Positions 52,698 through 61,558 are shown, counted from the first letter of the stretch. The stretch: 64,000 bases of DNA from JAVBTT01 sp031556035 (GCA_031556035.1 JAVBTT010000034.1:1-64000), one strand, 5' to 3'. Translations and numbers: made by a program. The notes: generated by a model not told the origin, from the sequence alone.

Positions 52698-53137
52698 TCT
52701 CCAACTTCAACGGTGAGGGTCGCGCTGACCTCATGGCCCAGCTTTGCCTTGAGCGTATAGACTCCGTAGTGCTTTATCGGCTCCGGTATCACAAGGCTGC
52801 GCCTGTCCATCTCAACTCCGAACTGTGCCTTGAGCGCGTCCGCGATCTCGCTGGAGGTTACGGCCCCGAACAGTCTTCCTCCAGCTCCCGCCTTGGCGGA
52901 AATCTTCACATTGCATGTCTTGAGCTTTTCGGCCGCGGCCCTGGCAAGCTCCTTCTCATGGGCGAGATGGTCAGCCTTCGCCTTTTCGTGGAGCTTGTAA
53001 GTGTTAAGAGCGTCGGGCGTAGCCTCGACCGCAAGCTTGCGCGGAAACAGATAGTTGCGCGCATATCCATCCGAAACGTTCACCAGCTCGCCTTTTTTCC
53101 CCTGGCCTGAAACGTCCTGCTGCAAAATAACCTTCAT
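52694..53137 (-). CDS. rplI: 50S ribosomal protein L9
   Basis: 147 aa, the usual length. N-terminal domain MKVILQQDVSGQGKKGELV with DGYARNYLFPRKLA is diagnostic; a long connecting helix and a C-terminal domain with GRLFGAVTSSEIADAL follow. Binds 23S rRNA near the L1 stalk base. AAGGAGG precedes the ATG. Its stop overlaps the start of the deacetylase. Confidence 0.98.
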   Translation of the reverse strand: MKVILQQDVSGQGKKGELVNVSDGYARNYLFPRKLAVEATPDALNTYKLHEKAKADHLAHEKELARAAAEKLKTCNVKISAKAGAGGRLFGAVTSSEIADALKAQFGVEMDRRSLVIPEPIKHYGVYTLKAKLGHEVSATLTVEVGE

Positions 53138-53186
53138 ACTCGGCCCCTCCTTAAATGTGTTTGTGTAAAACCGCTTTTGCGCGGCC

Positions 53187-55178
53187 TCAAGCTATGTCGT
53201 TCTCCTCGCAGTATATATCGATCGCGGCCCTGAGCTTGAGCACGGCCTCGTCCAGCGTCACGCCCTTCAGCTGGGCACCCGCGATAAGCTGATGGCCTCC
53301 TCCGCCCAGCTTTTCACAGATCACCTGGACATTGATATCCCCGAGGCTGCGGGCCGACAGCACTATCTGACCCTGCGACGGGAACATGACAAACGAGGCG
53401 GTCACGCCCGATATCTCTAGCAGCTCATCGGCCGCCTTCGCGGCAACCGTGCGGCCCACCTCCTCGCTGACCAGCGACACGGCCATATTTCTCCGGACGA
53501 TCCTGGCCGCGCGGATTATCTCACTTCGGGCCACCGAGCTGCTGAGATCGGCCTGAAAGAGCTTTTTGACCTCAACCGTGTCGGCTCCCGCGCCCCGAAG
53601 GTATCCCGCCGCCTCGAAAGTGCGGACTCCTGTGTGCAGGGTGAAATTCTTGGTATCGAGAACTATTCCGCTCAGCAGGGCCTCGGCTTCATAACGCAAA
53701 ACATCCCCCGGGGTGCATATATATTGGAGAAGCTCGCAGACGAGCTCGCTTGCCGATGAGGCATACGGCTCGTGGAAGTTGAGGGCGGCCTTGTCAATAT
53801 AGGTAGCCGAGCGGCGGTGATGGTCTATGACCGCTATCTTGTTTATCGAATCCAGCAGGCTTTCGCTCTCAACGATTTCCGGGCGGTTGCAGTCGACCAC
53901 CACCAGCAGGGTGTTGCTGTCCGCCATAAGCATGGCGTCTTGAGCCCCGATAAAGACCTCCTTGTACTGCGGCAGCTCCTGAAGTCTTGTGACAAGCGGC
54001 CTTGCGACCGTCTTTTCCATATCGATCACAAAGAGGGCGCTCTTTCCCAGCTTGCGGGCGATGCATATTATGCCCGCCGCCGACCCGACTGAATCAAGGT
54101 CGCAGCCCTTGTGACTCATTATTATAACCGTCGAGGAGTCAGATATCAGCTGCTTCAGCGCGTTTGACATAATACGGCTCTTGACCTTGGTGCGTTTTTC
54201 CAGCTCCTTTGAGCGCCCTCCATAAAACTCGAAGCCGGAGCGGTTTTTTATGACGGCCTGGTCTCCGCCGCGCGACAGGGCCATGTCGAGCGCGAGCTGG
54301 GCGAAGCCCATGCCCTCGCTCAGCTCCTGCGCGTCCTTGCCGATCCCTATTGAAATCGTTATCGGAACCCCGCCCGCGCCCGAGACTGCGCGCACCTTTT
54401 CCAGCAGAGTGAATTTGTCCTCAATAAACTTTGTCAGCCAGCGGGACTCGAAAATAAAAAGATATCTGTCCCTCTCATATTTGCGGCTTATCCCCCCGGT
54501 ATTGGCTATCCAATTGCCCACATGCTCGTCAACCGCCGCCAGTATGCCGGACTTCTGCGAATCCGGCAGGTTTTTAAGTGCCTCGTCATAATTGTCTATC
54601 ATGATGACGGATACCACCGGCTTAGTCAGCGCGCGCTCAAGCCTCAGCTCGGTCTCCTCGGTGCAGTCTATCCACACCAGGGTTCCCAGCAGGGCGCCGC
54701 GCCCGTCGTTTTGGATAATATTGCCCATGACCCTGTATCTGCCTTCATTCAGCTGGACTACGGACGGGCACTCGGTTTTCCCCTCGAGCATCCATTTTAC
54801 GTCGAAGCCAGGTATAATCGAGGCGATATGTCTGTCAAAAAAATGCTCCCTGCCGTTAGTAATGTGCAAAAACGCGCCGTTGCTCCACAGTATGGTGCTT
54901 GTATCGAGCCTCACAATGGCCATCGGGAGCGGAAAGTTTACAATATTGTCCTTGGCCGCAGTGTCGACGTGGGTCATCATCTGATCCATGTACTTTGTCA
55001 GCTCGCGGTTGCGGCTTTTGGTGATGAGCCTGTAAACAAAGAACAGGATCAGCACGGCCGCGGCTTCGGAAATTCCGACAATTAGATTAAAATAGCAGCT
55101 GACGGCCGCGAATATGAGCAGCACCACGAAAAAAAGCCGGGCGCCGGGCTCAAGCAAGCGTTTGATCTGCCTGTTCAT
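53187..55178 (-). CDS. gdpP: Cyclic-di-AMP phosphodiesterase GdpP
   Basis: 663 aa. Two N-terminal membrane helices (about 15-50), PAS-like domain (about 75-170), degenerate GGDEF domain (about 175-310), then DHH and DHHA1 domains. DHH motifs are visible: SHKGCDLDS, VVDCNRPEI, AVIDHHRRS, with GGGHQLIAGAQ in DHHA1. The enzyme hydrolyses c-di-AMP to pApA and so controls osmotic and cell-wall homeostasis. It heads the gdpP-rplI-deacetylase-dnaB-tilS run. Confidence 0.96.
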   Translation of the reverse strand: MNRQIKRLLEPGARLFFVVLLIFAAVSCYFNLIVGISEAAAVLILFFVYRLITKSRNRELTKYMDQMMTHVDTAAKDNIVNFPLPMAIVRLDTSTILWSNGAFLHITNGREHFFDRHIASIIPGFDVKWMLEGKTECPSVVQLNEGRYRVMGNIIQNDGRGALLGTLVWIDCTEETELRLERALTKPVVSVIMIDNYDEALKNLPDSQKSGILAAVDEHVGNWIANTGGISRKYERDRYLFIFESRWLTKFIEDKFTLLEKVRAVSGAGGVPITISIGIGKDAQELSEGMGFAQLALDMALSRGGDQAVIKNRSGFEFYGGRSKELEKRTKVKSRIMSNALKQLISDSSTVIIMSHKGCDLDSVGSAAGIICIARKLGKSALFVIDMEKTVARPLVTRLQELPQYKEVFIGAQDAMLMADSNTLLVVVDCNRPEIVESESLLDSINKIAVIDHHRRSATYIDKAALNFHEPYASSASELVCELLQYICTPGDVLRYEAEALLSGIVLDTKNFTLHTGVRTFEAAGYLRGAGADTVEVKKLFQADLSSSVARSEIIRAARIVRRNMAVSLVSEEVGRTVAAKAADELLEISGVTASFVMFPSQGQIVLSARSLGDINVQVICEKLGGGGHQLIAGAQLKGVTLDEAVLKLRAAIDIYCEENDIA

Positions 55179-55548
55179 TGTTCCGACTCCTTTCCAGAAG
55201 CGCTGAATAGTAGACGGGGGTTTCGCAGCTGTGGGCGTGATGTTGCAGGGGACGCCGCCCCCGGCGTCCCGGAGCGTCCCACGTCCCCCTTGTTAAAGGG
55301 GGATGTCACCGAAGGGGACAGGGGGATTCCGTCCTCCCGCACGGCTGCGCTCTTAGGTGATGTCAAGCTCTCGCCCGGCTGCCGCTCCGGCTTTGCTTTC
55401 GCAGGCTTTGCCTGATGCCGCAAATGCCTCCGCTTTGTCTGCAAATATCCCGCGTCATGCGCTCCGCTATTCCTTGGATATTTGCAGACCCGCCCGGCTG
55501 CGCTCTTCTAATTACTATACCAAAAAAGGCTTAATGTGACAAGACATA
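55179..55548. repeat. Repeat-rich intergenic region between divergent genes
   Basis: No gene is seen. It contains a CCCCCTT/AAGGGGG hairpin (55285-55302) followed by a GGGGGATGTCACC...GACAGGGGGATT block, an inverted repeat GCAAATATCC (55441-55450) with GGATATTTGC (55476-55485), and copy 2 of the 43-nt repeat (55471-55513). The mix looks like small interspersed repeats of the genome. Confidence 0.6.
55471..55513. repeat. Interspersed 43-nt repeat, copy 2
   Basis: Second copy of the element at 49239-49281, in the same orientation, with about four differences. Confidence 0.7.
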
Positions 55549-55577
55549 TTGCGAAATTGCGCCCGGCGCTGTATAAT
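55549..55577 (+). promoter_or_regulatory. Sigma-A-type promoter of the zinc-ribbon protein gene
   Basis: TTGCGA (55549-55554), 17-nt spacer, perfect TATAAT (55572-55577), 62 nt before the ATG at 55640. Confidence 0.7.
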
Positions 55578-55639
55578 TGCGTTGTCAGCGCGGGAGCAGC
55601 CCGCGCTCCCCCGAGAAAAAAACGGCGCGAGGTGGTCGT

Positions 55640-56458
55640 ATGATTTGCAGACGCTGCGAAAGGCAGCTTCCCGAAGGTGAAACCACGGTCTGCCCTTACT
55701 GCGGAATCAGGCAGGACACATATATTGTCCCCAGGACGCCTGAGCGCTACAAACGCCCCAAAATGAAGAGGGGAGCGTTTTTGTCCATTCTTTCGGTCGC
55801 GCTTGTCCTGTTTATAGTCGCCATGCTCATCCCCTTTCTCAGGGATTACAACAAAAGGGGCCTGCTCACCAAGATTGAGTCGGCATACAACAGGCAGGAC
55901 AAGGAGACGCTCAACATACTTTACGGCAAGCTCCAGTCCTCATATCCCAAGGCTAGCGAGGAAATATCCTCCACAAAGGCGCTCCTTGACGAGCTTCTCG
56001 GCGTTACCCCGTCGGCGGCGCCTCCGTCCGGAGTGCCGCTTGACGAGTGGGTAGAGGAGGCGATGCTGCGGGATCTTCAGGAGCGCGTCGAGCTGACGCG
56101 GGAGCAGATATTTGAGCTGTCCTCCATCGAAATAGCCAGCCCTGCTGCGCTCAGCGAGCAAAATCTGGAGATAGCCTGGAAAAACCTTTCCTCCAAAAAC
56201 ATTGTGGAAATAAAATTTTCCGCCGAGGGCTACGACGCCTTGGGCAACGCAGTGCTTCTCAGCGGCTCGGAGCTGTCCCGCGCTTCTTTGCGCTACGATA
56301 AGACTGTCGCGCCCGGTTCTGAGGCCGTTTCGACCTTTCTAAGCCTTTGGCCCGGCAGGCAGGTTGTCTCTGTGAAGCTGCTGGCCGTCAGCATAAGATA
56401 CGAGGATGACAGCACAAAATACATTGACGAGGACGTTCTTGACGCGCTGATACCGTAG
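55640..56458 (+). CDS. Membrane protein with N-terminal zinc ribbon
   Basis: 272 aa from the ATG at 55640, preceded by GAGGTGG. Residues 1-28 form a zinc ribbon with two CxxC pairs (ICRRC and CPYC). One membrane helix follows (about 50-70), and the rest is an extracytoplasmic domain of about 200 residues without a family I recognise. The C-terminal part looks beta-rich with an FN3-like sequence of strands. Function unknown; such zinc-ribbon membrane proteins are common in Firmicutes. Single gene with its own promoter and terminator. Confidence 0.75.
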   Translation: MICRRCERQLPEGETTVCPYCGIRQDTYIVPRTPERYKRPKMKRGAFLSILSVALVLFIVAMLIPFLRDYNKRGLLTKIESAYNRQDKETLNILYGKLQSSYPKASEEISSTKALLDELLGVTPSAAPPSGVPLDEWVEEAMLRDLQERVELTREQIFELSSIEIASPAALSEQNLEIAWKNLSSKNIVEIKFSAEGYDALGNAVLLSGSELSRASLRYDKTVAPGSEAVSTFLSLWPGRQVVSVKLLAVSIRYEDDSTKYIDEDVLDALIP

Positions 56459-56485
56459 TTCCCTCGCTTATCTGCGCTTTCACAT

Positions 56486-56522
56486 GCTCCCCGGGTGCGT
56501 TTACCGCCCCCGGGGAGCTTTT
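56486..56522 (+). terminator. Rho-independent terminator
   Basis: GCTCCCCGGG (56486-56495) pairs with CCCGGGGAGC (56509-56518), followed by TTTTGC, between the zinc-ribbon protein gene and adhE. Confidence 0.85.
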
Positions 56523-56540
56523 GCATAGGAAAGCTTTGTT

Positions 56541-56570
56541 TTGATACAATACTATGTAATTACTCATAAT
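56541..56570 (+). promoter_or_regulatory. Candidate adhE promoter
   Basis: TTGATA (56541-56546), 18-nt spacer, CATAAT (56565-56570), about 60 nt before the adhE start. A TTGACA at 56570-56575 is an alternative -35 without a good -10. Confidence 0.4.
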
Positions 56571-56601
56571 TGACAAAAATCTAACAATCATGTTATTGTC
56601 A
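56571..56601. promoter_or_regulatory. Palindromic operator candidate upstream of adhE
   Basis: TAACA (56582-56586) and TGTTA (56591-56595) form an inverted repeat around 4 nt, nested in TGACAA (56571-56576) and TTGTCA (56596-56601). It lies between the candidate -10 and the start codon. adhE genes are commonly controlled by the NADH-sensing repressor Rex, but this does not match the Rex consensus orientation. Confidence 0.4.
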
Positions 56602-56631
56602 TATAGAGAGCTTGATAAAGGAGAGACAAAC

Positions 56632-59241
56632 GTGCAAAAAGACGAGCGTCCGGTAAACAGCCCGGAGACCCTGAGCATGGCCTTTCTACGCGTCAGGGAG
56701 GCGCAGGAGAAATTCGCCGGTTACAGCCAGGAGCAGGTCGACAGGATATTTAAGGCGGCGGCCGGAGCAGCCAATAATGCCCGTATCTCCCTGGCGAAAA
56801 TGGCTGTTGAGGAAACCGGCATGGGGGTGGTGGAGGACAAGGTCATCAAAAACCACTTTGCGTCTGAATATATCTACAATGCCTACAGGGACACAAAAAC
56901 CTGCGGGCTGATTGAGGAGGACAGGGCCGCGGGGACTCGCCGGTATGCCGAGCCCGTCGGTGTGATAGCGGCGGTCGTTCCCACCACAAACCCAACCTCC
57001 ACCGCGATTTTCAAGGCGCTGATCGCCCTGAAAACCCGCAACGGCATTATTTTCAGCCCCCACCCCCGGGCGAAGCGCTGCACAGCCGCCGCCGCGAGGC
57101 TTGTGCTTGAGGCCGCGGTAGCCGCGGGTGCTCCCGAGGGCATAATAGCCTGGATTGAAGCGCCCAGTCTGGAGCTCACCAATATGGTGATGAAGGAGGC
57201 CGACCTGATACTGGCGACTGGCGGACTCGGTATGGTCAAAAGCGCGTATTCCTCCGGCAAGCCCGCGATAGGGGTGGGCGCGGGCAACGTTCCGGCCGTC
57301 ATAGATTCCAGCGCGGACATTGTGCTTGCGGTCAGTTCGATTATCCACTCGAAGACATTTGACAACGGAATGATATGCGCGAGCGAGCAGTCGGTCATTG
57401 TGCCGGACGAGGTATATGACGCCGTGAAAAAAGAATTTCAGCGGCGTGGCTGTTATTTCATCGAACCGGAAGACCTGGACAGAATGCGCGCGACGATAAT
57501 TACCAACGGCGCGTTGAACGCGAGAATCGTCGGCCAGAGCGCGGGGACAATCGCGAGGCTCGCCGGCGTGAACGCCCCTGAGGACACAAAAATCCTCATT
57601 GGTGAGGTGGAAAGCGTGGAACCCAGCGAGGAGTTTTCCTATGAAAAGCTCTCCCCGGTACTGGCCATGTACCGCGCCAAGAACTTTGATGAGGCCATGG
57701 AAAAGGCCGAACGGCTGATTCTGGACGGCGGGCTCGGTCATACCGCGTCCGTCTATCTGGATCCTGTTTCCGCGAGGGCTCGCCTGGACGATTTTACCTC
57801 ACGCATGAAAACCTGCCGCATAATCGTAAACACGCCCTCCTCACACGGCGGCATAGGCGACCTGTACAACTTCAGGCTGCCGCCCTCCCTTACGCTGGGC
57901 TGCGGCTCTTGGGGAGGAAACTCAGTCAGCGAAAATATAGGCGTCAAGCATTTGCTGAATTATAAAACGGTTGCCGAGAGGAGAGAGAACATGCTCTGGT
58001 TCCGTGCGCCGGAAAAGATTTATATGAAGAGGGGCTGCCTGCCGGTTGCGCTGGATGAGCTCAGGGATGCAATGGACAAAAAGCGGGCGTTTGTGGTTAC
58101 GGACCGCTATTTATATCAAAACGGCTACGCGGAGCCGGTAATTTCGAGGCTTGGTGAACTCGGCATCGCGTGCGACGTGTTCTTCGAGGTGAACCCGGAT
58201 CCCACGCTTGCAAGCGCCCGCGCCGGGGCTGCGCGGATGACGGCCTTCCAGCCGGATGTCATTATAGCGCTCGGCGGCGGTTCAGCCATGGACGCGGCCA
58301 AGATCATGTGGGTGCTCTACGAGCATCCAGATGCGGATTTTATGGACATGGCGATGCGCTTTATTGATATCCGCAAGCGCATAAACGGCTTCCCGAGGAT
58401 GGGGGAAAAGGCCTGCTTCGTCGCCGTGCCCACCACGGCCGGCACAGGCAGCGAGGTGACGCCTTTCGCGGTGATCACGGACGAGAGCAGCGGCATTAAG
58501 TATCCTCTGGCAGATTATGAGCTCATGCCGGACATGGCCATCATCGACGCCGACCTGATGATGGGCGCCCCGCAGAGTCTGACCGCAGCCTCAGGCATAG
58601 ACGCCGTGACGCACGCGCTGGAGGCGTATGCCTCCATGCTCGCCACCGATTATACCGACAGCCTGGCAATAGGCTCGCTCAAAACAATGTTTCGCTATCT
58701 CCCCCTCGCGTACGAAAACGGGGCGAACCCGGTCGCCCGCGAAAAAACTGCCAACGCCGCCACAATGGCCGGCATGGCGTTCGCCAACGCGTTTCTGGGT
58801 GTCTGCCACTCCATGGCGCATAAGCTTGGCAGCTTTCACCATCTGCCGCACGGCGTATCCAACGCTCTTTTAATCTGCGAGGTGATGCGTTTCAACGCCT
58901 CCGAGGTTCCGGCCAGGATGGGGACTTTCCCCCAGTACGGACATCCTCACACTCTCGCGCGCTATGCCGAAATCGCGGACGCGCTGCGCTTGGGCGGCAA
59001 AACGGACGAGGACAAGCTTAGCGCCCTTATCGGCGCTGTGGAATCCCTCAAGTCCGGGCTGGGCATCCGCAAATCCATCCGCGAGTACGGCGTGGATGAG
59101 GCCGATTTCCTGAGCCGCCTGGAGGAAATGACCGAGCAGGCCTTTGACGACCAGTGCACCGGGGCCAACCCGCGCTATCCTCTTATCAGCGAAATAAAGC
59201 AGATGTACTTGAACGCCTATTACGGGGAGGTACGGAAATGA
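56632..59241 (+). CDS. adhE: Bifunctional acetaldehyde-CoA/alcohol dehydrogenase AdhE
   Basis: 869 aa from the GTG at 56632 (AAAGGAG upstream), the usual length. The N-terminal acetaldehyde dehydrogenase half has the VVPTTNPTSTAIFKAL region and the catalytic Cys in NGMICASEQ. The C-terminal iron alcohol dehydrogenase half has GGGSAMDAAK, a PTTAGTGSEVTPFAV segment and iron-binding His in GVCHSMAHKLGSFHHLPHG. It reduces acetyl-CoA to acetaldehyde to ethanol, regenerating NAD+ in fermentation. It forms filaments (spirosomes) in known species. The kinase-like gene downstream overlaps its stop, so the two are coupled. Confidence 0.97.
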   Translation: MQKDERPVNSPETLSMAFLRVREAQEKFAGYSQEQVDRIFKAAAGAANNARISLAKMAVEETGMGVVEDKVIKNHFASEYIYNAYRDTKTCGLIEEDRAAGTRRYAEPVGVIAAVVPTTNPTSTAIFKALIALKTRNGIIFSPHPRAKRCTAAAARLVLEAAVAAGAPEGIIAWIEAPSLELTNMVMKEADLILATGGLGMVKSAYSSGKPAIGVGAGNVPAVIDSSADIVLAVSSIIHSKTFDNGMICASEQSVIVPDEVYDAVKKEFQRRGCYFIEPEDLDRMRATIITNGALNARIVGQSAGTIARLAGVNAPEDTKILIGEVESVEPSEEFSYEKLSPVLAMYRAKNFDEAMEKAERLILDGGLGHTASVYLDPVSARARLDDFTSRMKTCRIIVNTPSSHGGIGDLYNFRLPPSLTLGCGSWGGNSVSENIGVKHLLNYKTVAERRENMLWFRAPEKIYMKRGCLPVALDELRDAMDKKRAFVVTDRYLYQNGYAEPVISRLGELGIACDVFFEVNPDPTLASARAGAARMTAFQPDVIIALGGGSAMDAAKIMWVLYEHPDADFMDMAMRFIDIRKRINGFPRMGEKACFVAVPTTAGTGSEVTPFAVITDESSGIKYPLADYELMPDMAIIDADLMMGAPQSLTAASGIDAVTHALEAYASMLATDYTDSLAIGSLKTMFRYLPLAYENGANPVAREKTANAATMAGMAFANAFLGVCHSMAHKLGSFHHLPHGVSNALLICEVMRFNASEVPARMGTFPQYGHPHTLARYAEIADALRLGGKTDEDKLSALIGAVESLKSGLGIRKSIREYGVDEADFLSRLEEMTEQAFDDQCTGANPRYPLISEIKQMYLNAYYGEVRK

Positions 59242-59987
59242 AGCTGGAAACTGTTATCGCCAGACGCCCCAACAAGGTTGTTTACAGGGACGGACAATAC
59301 TCAATTAAACTGTTCAATGAAAACTTCTCCGCGGCCGACGTGCTGAACGAGGCTTTCAACCTGGCGGTTGTGGGCGACACCGGCTTCCCGGTTCCCAAGC
59401 TTGAGGAAGTCGCTAAAATTGACGGCAAATGGGCTATCATCAGCGAATTCGTAGATGGCAAGTCGCTGCACGAGCTGATGAGCGAAGACAAGTCCGGCTT
59501 TGAGGGCTACCTGGAGCGCTTTGTCTGTCTGCAGCTGGACATTCACAAACACACCGCCTCCCGGCTGCGCCACCATACGGACAAAATGCACGCCAAAATC
59601 AGCGCCTCCGGGCTGGACGCCACCACCCGCTATGAGCTGCACACCCGTTTAAACGGGCTGCCACGCCATTCGAAGCTCTGCCACGGCGACTTTACCCCCG
59701 GCAACGTCATAATCACGCCCGACGACAGGGCGTATGTCATAGACTGGGCTCACGCCACGCAGGGCAACGCCTCCGGAGACGCGGCGCGGACTTATCTGCG
59801 CTTTATGCTGGCGGGAAACGTGGAGCAGGGTGAGCATTACCTCAGGCTGTTCTGCAAAAAGAGCGACACGGCGTACCAGTACGTGCAAAAATGGCTTGCC
59901 ATAGTCGCGGCATCCCAGCTTGTGAAGGCAATCCCGGAGGAGCGCGAGCTTCTGCTGCGCTGGGCGAGCGTTATCGAGTACGAGTAA
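59238..59987 (+). CDS. Aminoglycoside phosphotransferase (APH)-family small-molecule kinase
   Basis: 249 aa from the ATG at 59238, which overlaps the adhE stop (ATGA) and has GGGGAGG in front. N-lobe with IISEFVDGKSL hinge; C-lobe with the catalytic loop CHGDFTPGN and metal-binding YVIDWAHA. The family phosphorylates aminoglycosides, choline, homoserine, sugars or proteins. Since it is coupled to a fermentation gene, a resistance role is less likely than a metabolic one; the substrate is unknown. Confidence 0.82.
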   Translation: MKLETVIARRPNKVVYRDGQYSIKLFNENFSAADVLNEAFNLAVVGDTGFPVPKLEEVAKIDGKWAIISEFVDGKSLHELMSEDKSGFEGYLERFVCLQLDIHKHTASRLRHHTDKMHAKISASGLDATTRYELHTRLNGLPRHSKLCHGDFTPGNVIITPDDRAYVIDWAHATQGNASGDAARTYLRFMLAGNVEQGEHYLRLFCKKSDTAYQYVQKWLAIVAASQLVKAIPEERELLLRWASVIEYE

Positions 59988-60015
59988 GGTGGAGTAAAGA
60001 CTGCGTAATACCAGG

Positions 60016-60093
60016 GCGTGCTCGATAATCGTCAACATACCCAATAGCGGCCATTTTTCCGCTCTTGTGCATATGGCTGATTATCGAACACGC
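60016..60093. repeat. Structured intergenic element, 15-bp inverted repeat
   Basis: GCGTGCTCGATAATC (60016-60030) pairs with 60079-60093 at 14 of 15 positions, with a small AGCGG/CCGCT hairpin inside the 48-nt interval. No U-tract follows. It may act as a terminator-like element or a small mobile repeat. Confidence 0.55.
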
Positions 60094-60205
60094 TCAGGAA
60101 ATGGACAGCGCAAGGTTTAATTCTGGAAGCAAATAATATAACGCAAAAGCGCAAATAATAGGGTGTCACTTCCCGGCAAACTAAATGACACAAGGATGGT
60201 CGGCA

Positions 60206-60394
60206 ATGAGCGGAGACAAGAAAAACAAAAAAGCGGGCGGACACAACGGAGGCCTGAAGCATCTTGACATGGACGCCGTCGGCGCCGGCTCGTCGATGGA
60301 CTGCACCGGGCTGATCCCGGCGGCCCCTAAATCCCGTGACGAGCGAGAGGCGTACAAGGAGATTAAAGACTATATGAACGAACCTAGGCGTTAA
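60206..60394 (+). CDS. Small basic hypothetical protein
   Basis: 62 aa from the ATG at 60206 with AAGGA 9 nt upstream (an ATG at 60185 has none). Lys/Gly-rich start (MSGDKKNKKAGGHNGGLKHL) and an acidic, helical end (SRDEREAYKEIKDYMNEP). No domain recognised, no signal peptide. It is flanked by structured intergenic elements and has its own likely terminator, which supports it being expressed. Confidence 0.5.
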   Translation: MSGDKKNKKAGGHNGGLKHLDMDAVGAGSSMDCTGLIPAAPKSRDEREAYKEIKDYMNEPRR

Positions 60395-60417
60395 TGCCAA
60401 TGCTATCGGCCCCACGA

Positions 60418-60501
60418 TTAAACCTTGCCGCAATAGCTCCTCAAAATGCTCTGCCCCTATGCGGGCGGAGCATTTTCTCCGCCACTGGCGGCAAGGTTTA
60501 A
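60418..60501. repeat. Nested double inverted repeat
   Basis: Outer arms TTAAACCTTGCCGC (60418-60431) and 60488-60501 are perfect complements. Inside lies a second 14-bp stem (60443-60456 with 60463-60476, one G-U). GCAAGGTTTAA also occurs at 60110-60120, on the other side of the small gene. Confidence 0.65.
60443..60480 (+). terminator. Terminator of the small basic protein gene
   Basis: Inner stem of the nested repeat: AAAATGCTCTGCCC with GGGCGGAGCATTTT, 6-nt loop, then CTCC. About 50 nt after the stop at 60394. Confidence 0.55.
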
Positions 60502-60634
60502 CCGGTACATAAATAATATCTGTTTACATGAGATTAATATTGAGAGATGAGGCCAAGGAAAATCCAACCTTGCCTTTTTTCTGTTGTAGTGATAAAATTT
60601 AACGGGTTCTAAACAATACAAGAGAGGTGGCGCC

Positions 60635-61138
60635 GTGCAGGGTTTTTTGGACAGCGTTGTAAATTATACCCAGTCTCTGGGGACAGGCCTTCAGATTCTT
60701 ATGACATTCCTCATATCCATGATACCGGTTCTTGAGCTCCGTGGCGCGCTTATTGTGGCCGCCTCCGCGAATCTGGAGTGGTATATCGCTCTGCCCGTCG
60801 CGGTGCTGGGGAATATGCTTCCGGTACCGTTTATACTGCTGTTTATCAGGAAGATATTCTCGTTCATGAAAAAGCACATGCCTCCCCTGCGCAGACTGGT
60901 CGAGAGGATGGAGAGAAAGGCCGAAAAGAACATGTCTAGGGTCGTCAAATACGAGACGCTGGGCCTGTTCGTCCTTGTCGCGATACCCCTTCCCGGCACC
61001 GGGGCGTGGACTGGAGCGCTCGTTGCCGCGCTGATGGATCTTCGCATGAAAAATGCTCTGCCGGCCATATTTTTGGGGGTCGTCGCGGCTGGCGTTGTTA
61101 TGACACTGGTCTCTTACGGCATTTTCTCGTTTCTGTGA
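60635..61138 (+). CDS. Small multidrug export family membrane protein (COG2426)
   Basis: 167 aa from a GTG with GAGGTGG upstream. Four or so membrane segments; conserved features are MIPVLELRGALIVA near 30, GNMLPVPFILLFI near 60 and IPLPGTGAWTGALVAALMDLRM around 120, where the paired PxPGTG/ExRG motifs resemble re-entrant loops of small transporters. Members are annotated as small multidrug export proteins, but transport has rarely been shown. Integral inner-membrane protein. Confidence 0.85.
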   Translation: MQGFLDSVVNYTQSLGTGLQILMTFLISMIPVLELRGALIVAASANLEWYIALPVAVLGNMLPVPFILLFIRKIFSFMKKHMPPLRRLVERMERKAEKNMSRVVKYETLGLFVLVAIPLPGTGAWTGALVAALMDLRMKNALPAIFLGVVAAGVVMTLVSYGIFSFL

Positions 61139-61185
61139 CAACAGCGCCTTTTCCGGCATAGGATAGCCTTAAAGGAGGGCTGACT

Positions 61186-61503
61186 ATGCCGGATTTCTAT
61201 GGATTCTGTGTCGCTCTTTTGGCCGCGGTAGGGCTTATCTGCCTGGTGTGGATGCTCGCCGGCTTCATACTTCGCCCGAAGGAGGAGACATGCGTCACGG
61301 CGGTCATACGCGCTCGCACCGCAGAGGAGCTCACCCGCGCCGCCCAGGACTGCGGGTGGCTGCGCGGCTGGGGCGGCGGTGATTTTTCGCTGCTGATTAT
61401 TTCAGACGACCTTGAGCCGGAGGCGGAAAGGCTCGCGCGGCTCTACGCCGAGGGCGGGGCGAGGGTCTGCCGGATGGATGAGCTGGAGAAGCTTATATTT
61501 TAA
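61186..61503 (+). CDS. Membrane-anchored hypothetical protein
   Basis: 105 aa, AAGGAGG before the ATG. One N-terminal membrane helix (about 6-28) and a small cytoplasmic alpha/beta domain of about 70 residues (CVTAVIRARTAEELTRAAQD, FSLLIISDDLEPEAERLA). The pattern looks like a glycosyltransferase-like or NAD-like half-fold but is too short to assign. It stands 47 nt after the transporter-like gene and may be cotranscribed. Confidence 0.6.
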   Translation: MPDFYGFCVALLAAVGLICLVWMLAGFILRPKEETCVTAVIRARTAEELTRAAQDCGWLRGWGGGDFSLLIISDDLEPEAERLARLYAEGGARVCRMDELEKLIF

Positions 61504-61531
61504 TTGAAGGCAAAATAATAGTTGCGCTTCT

Positions 61532-61558
61532 CAAACCCTCCCGGCCGGGGAGGGTTTG
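61532..61558 (+). terminator. Hairpin upstream of recD2
   Basis: CAAACCCTCC (61532-61541) pairs with GGAGGGTTTG (61549-61558). The following TTTGTCAGCAG also follows the hairpin at 37293-37300, so this may be a recurrent genomic element. No strong U-tract. Confidence 0.45.

Noticed and set aside
59238..59987. Antibiotic resistance gene of the aminoglycoside phosphotransferase type.
   Set aside because: It has only the general family motifs, is coupled to adhE and shows no mobile context, so a resistance call is not supported.
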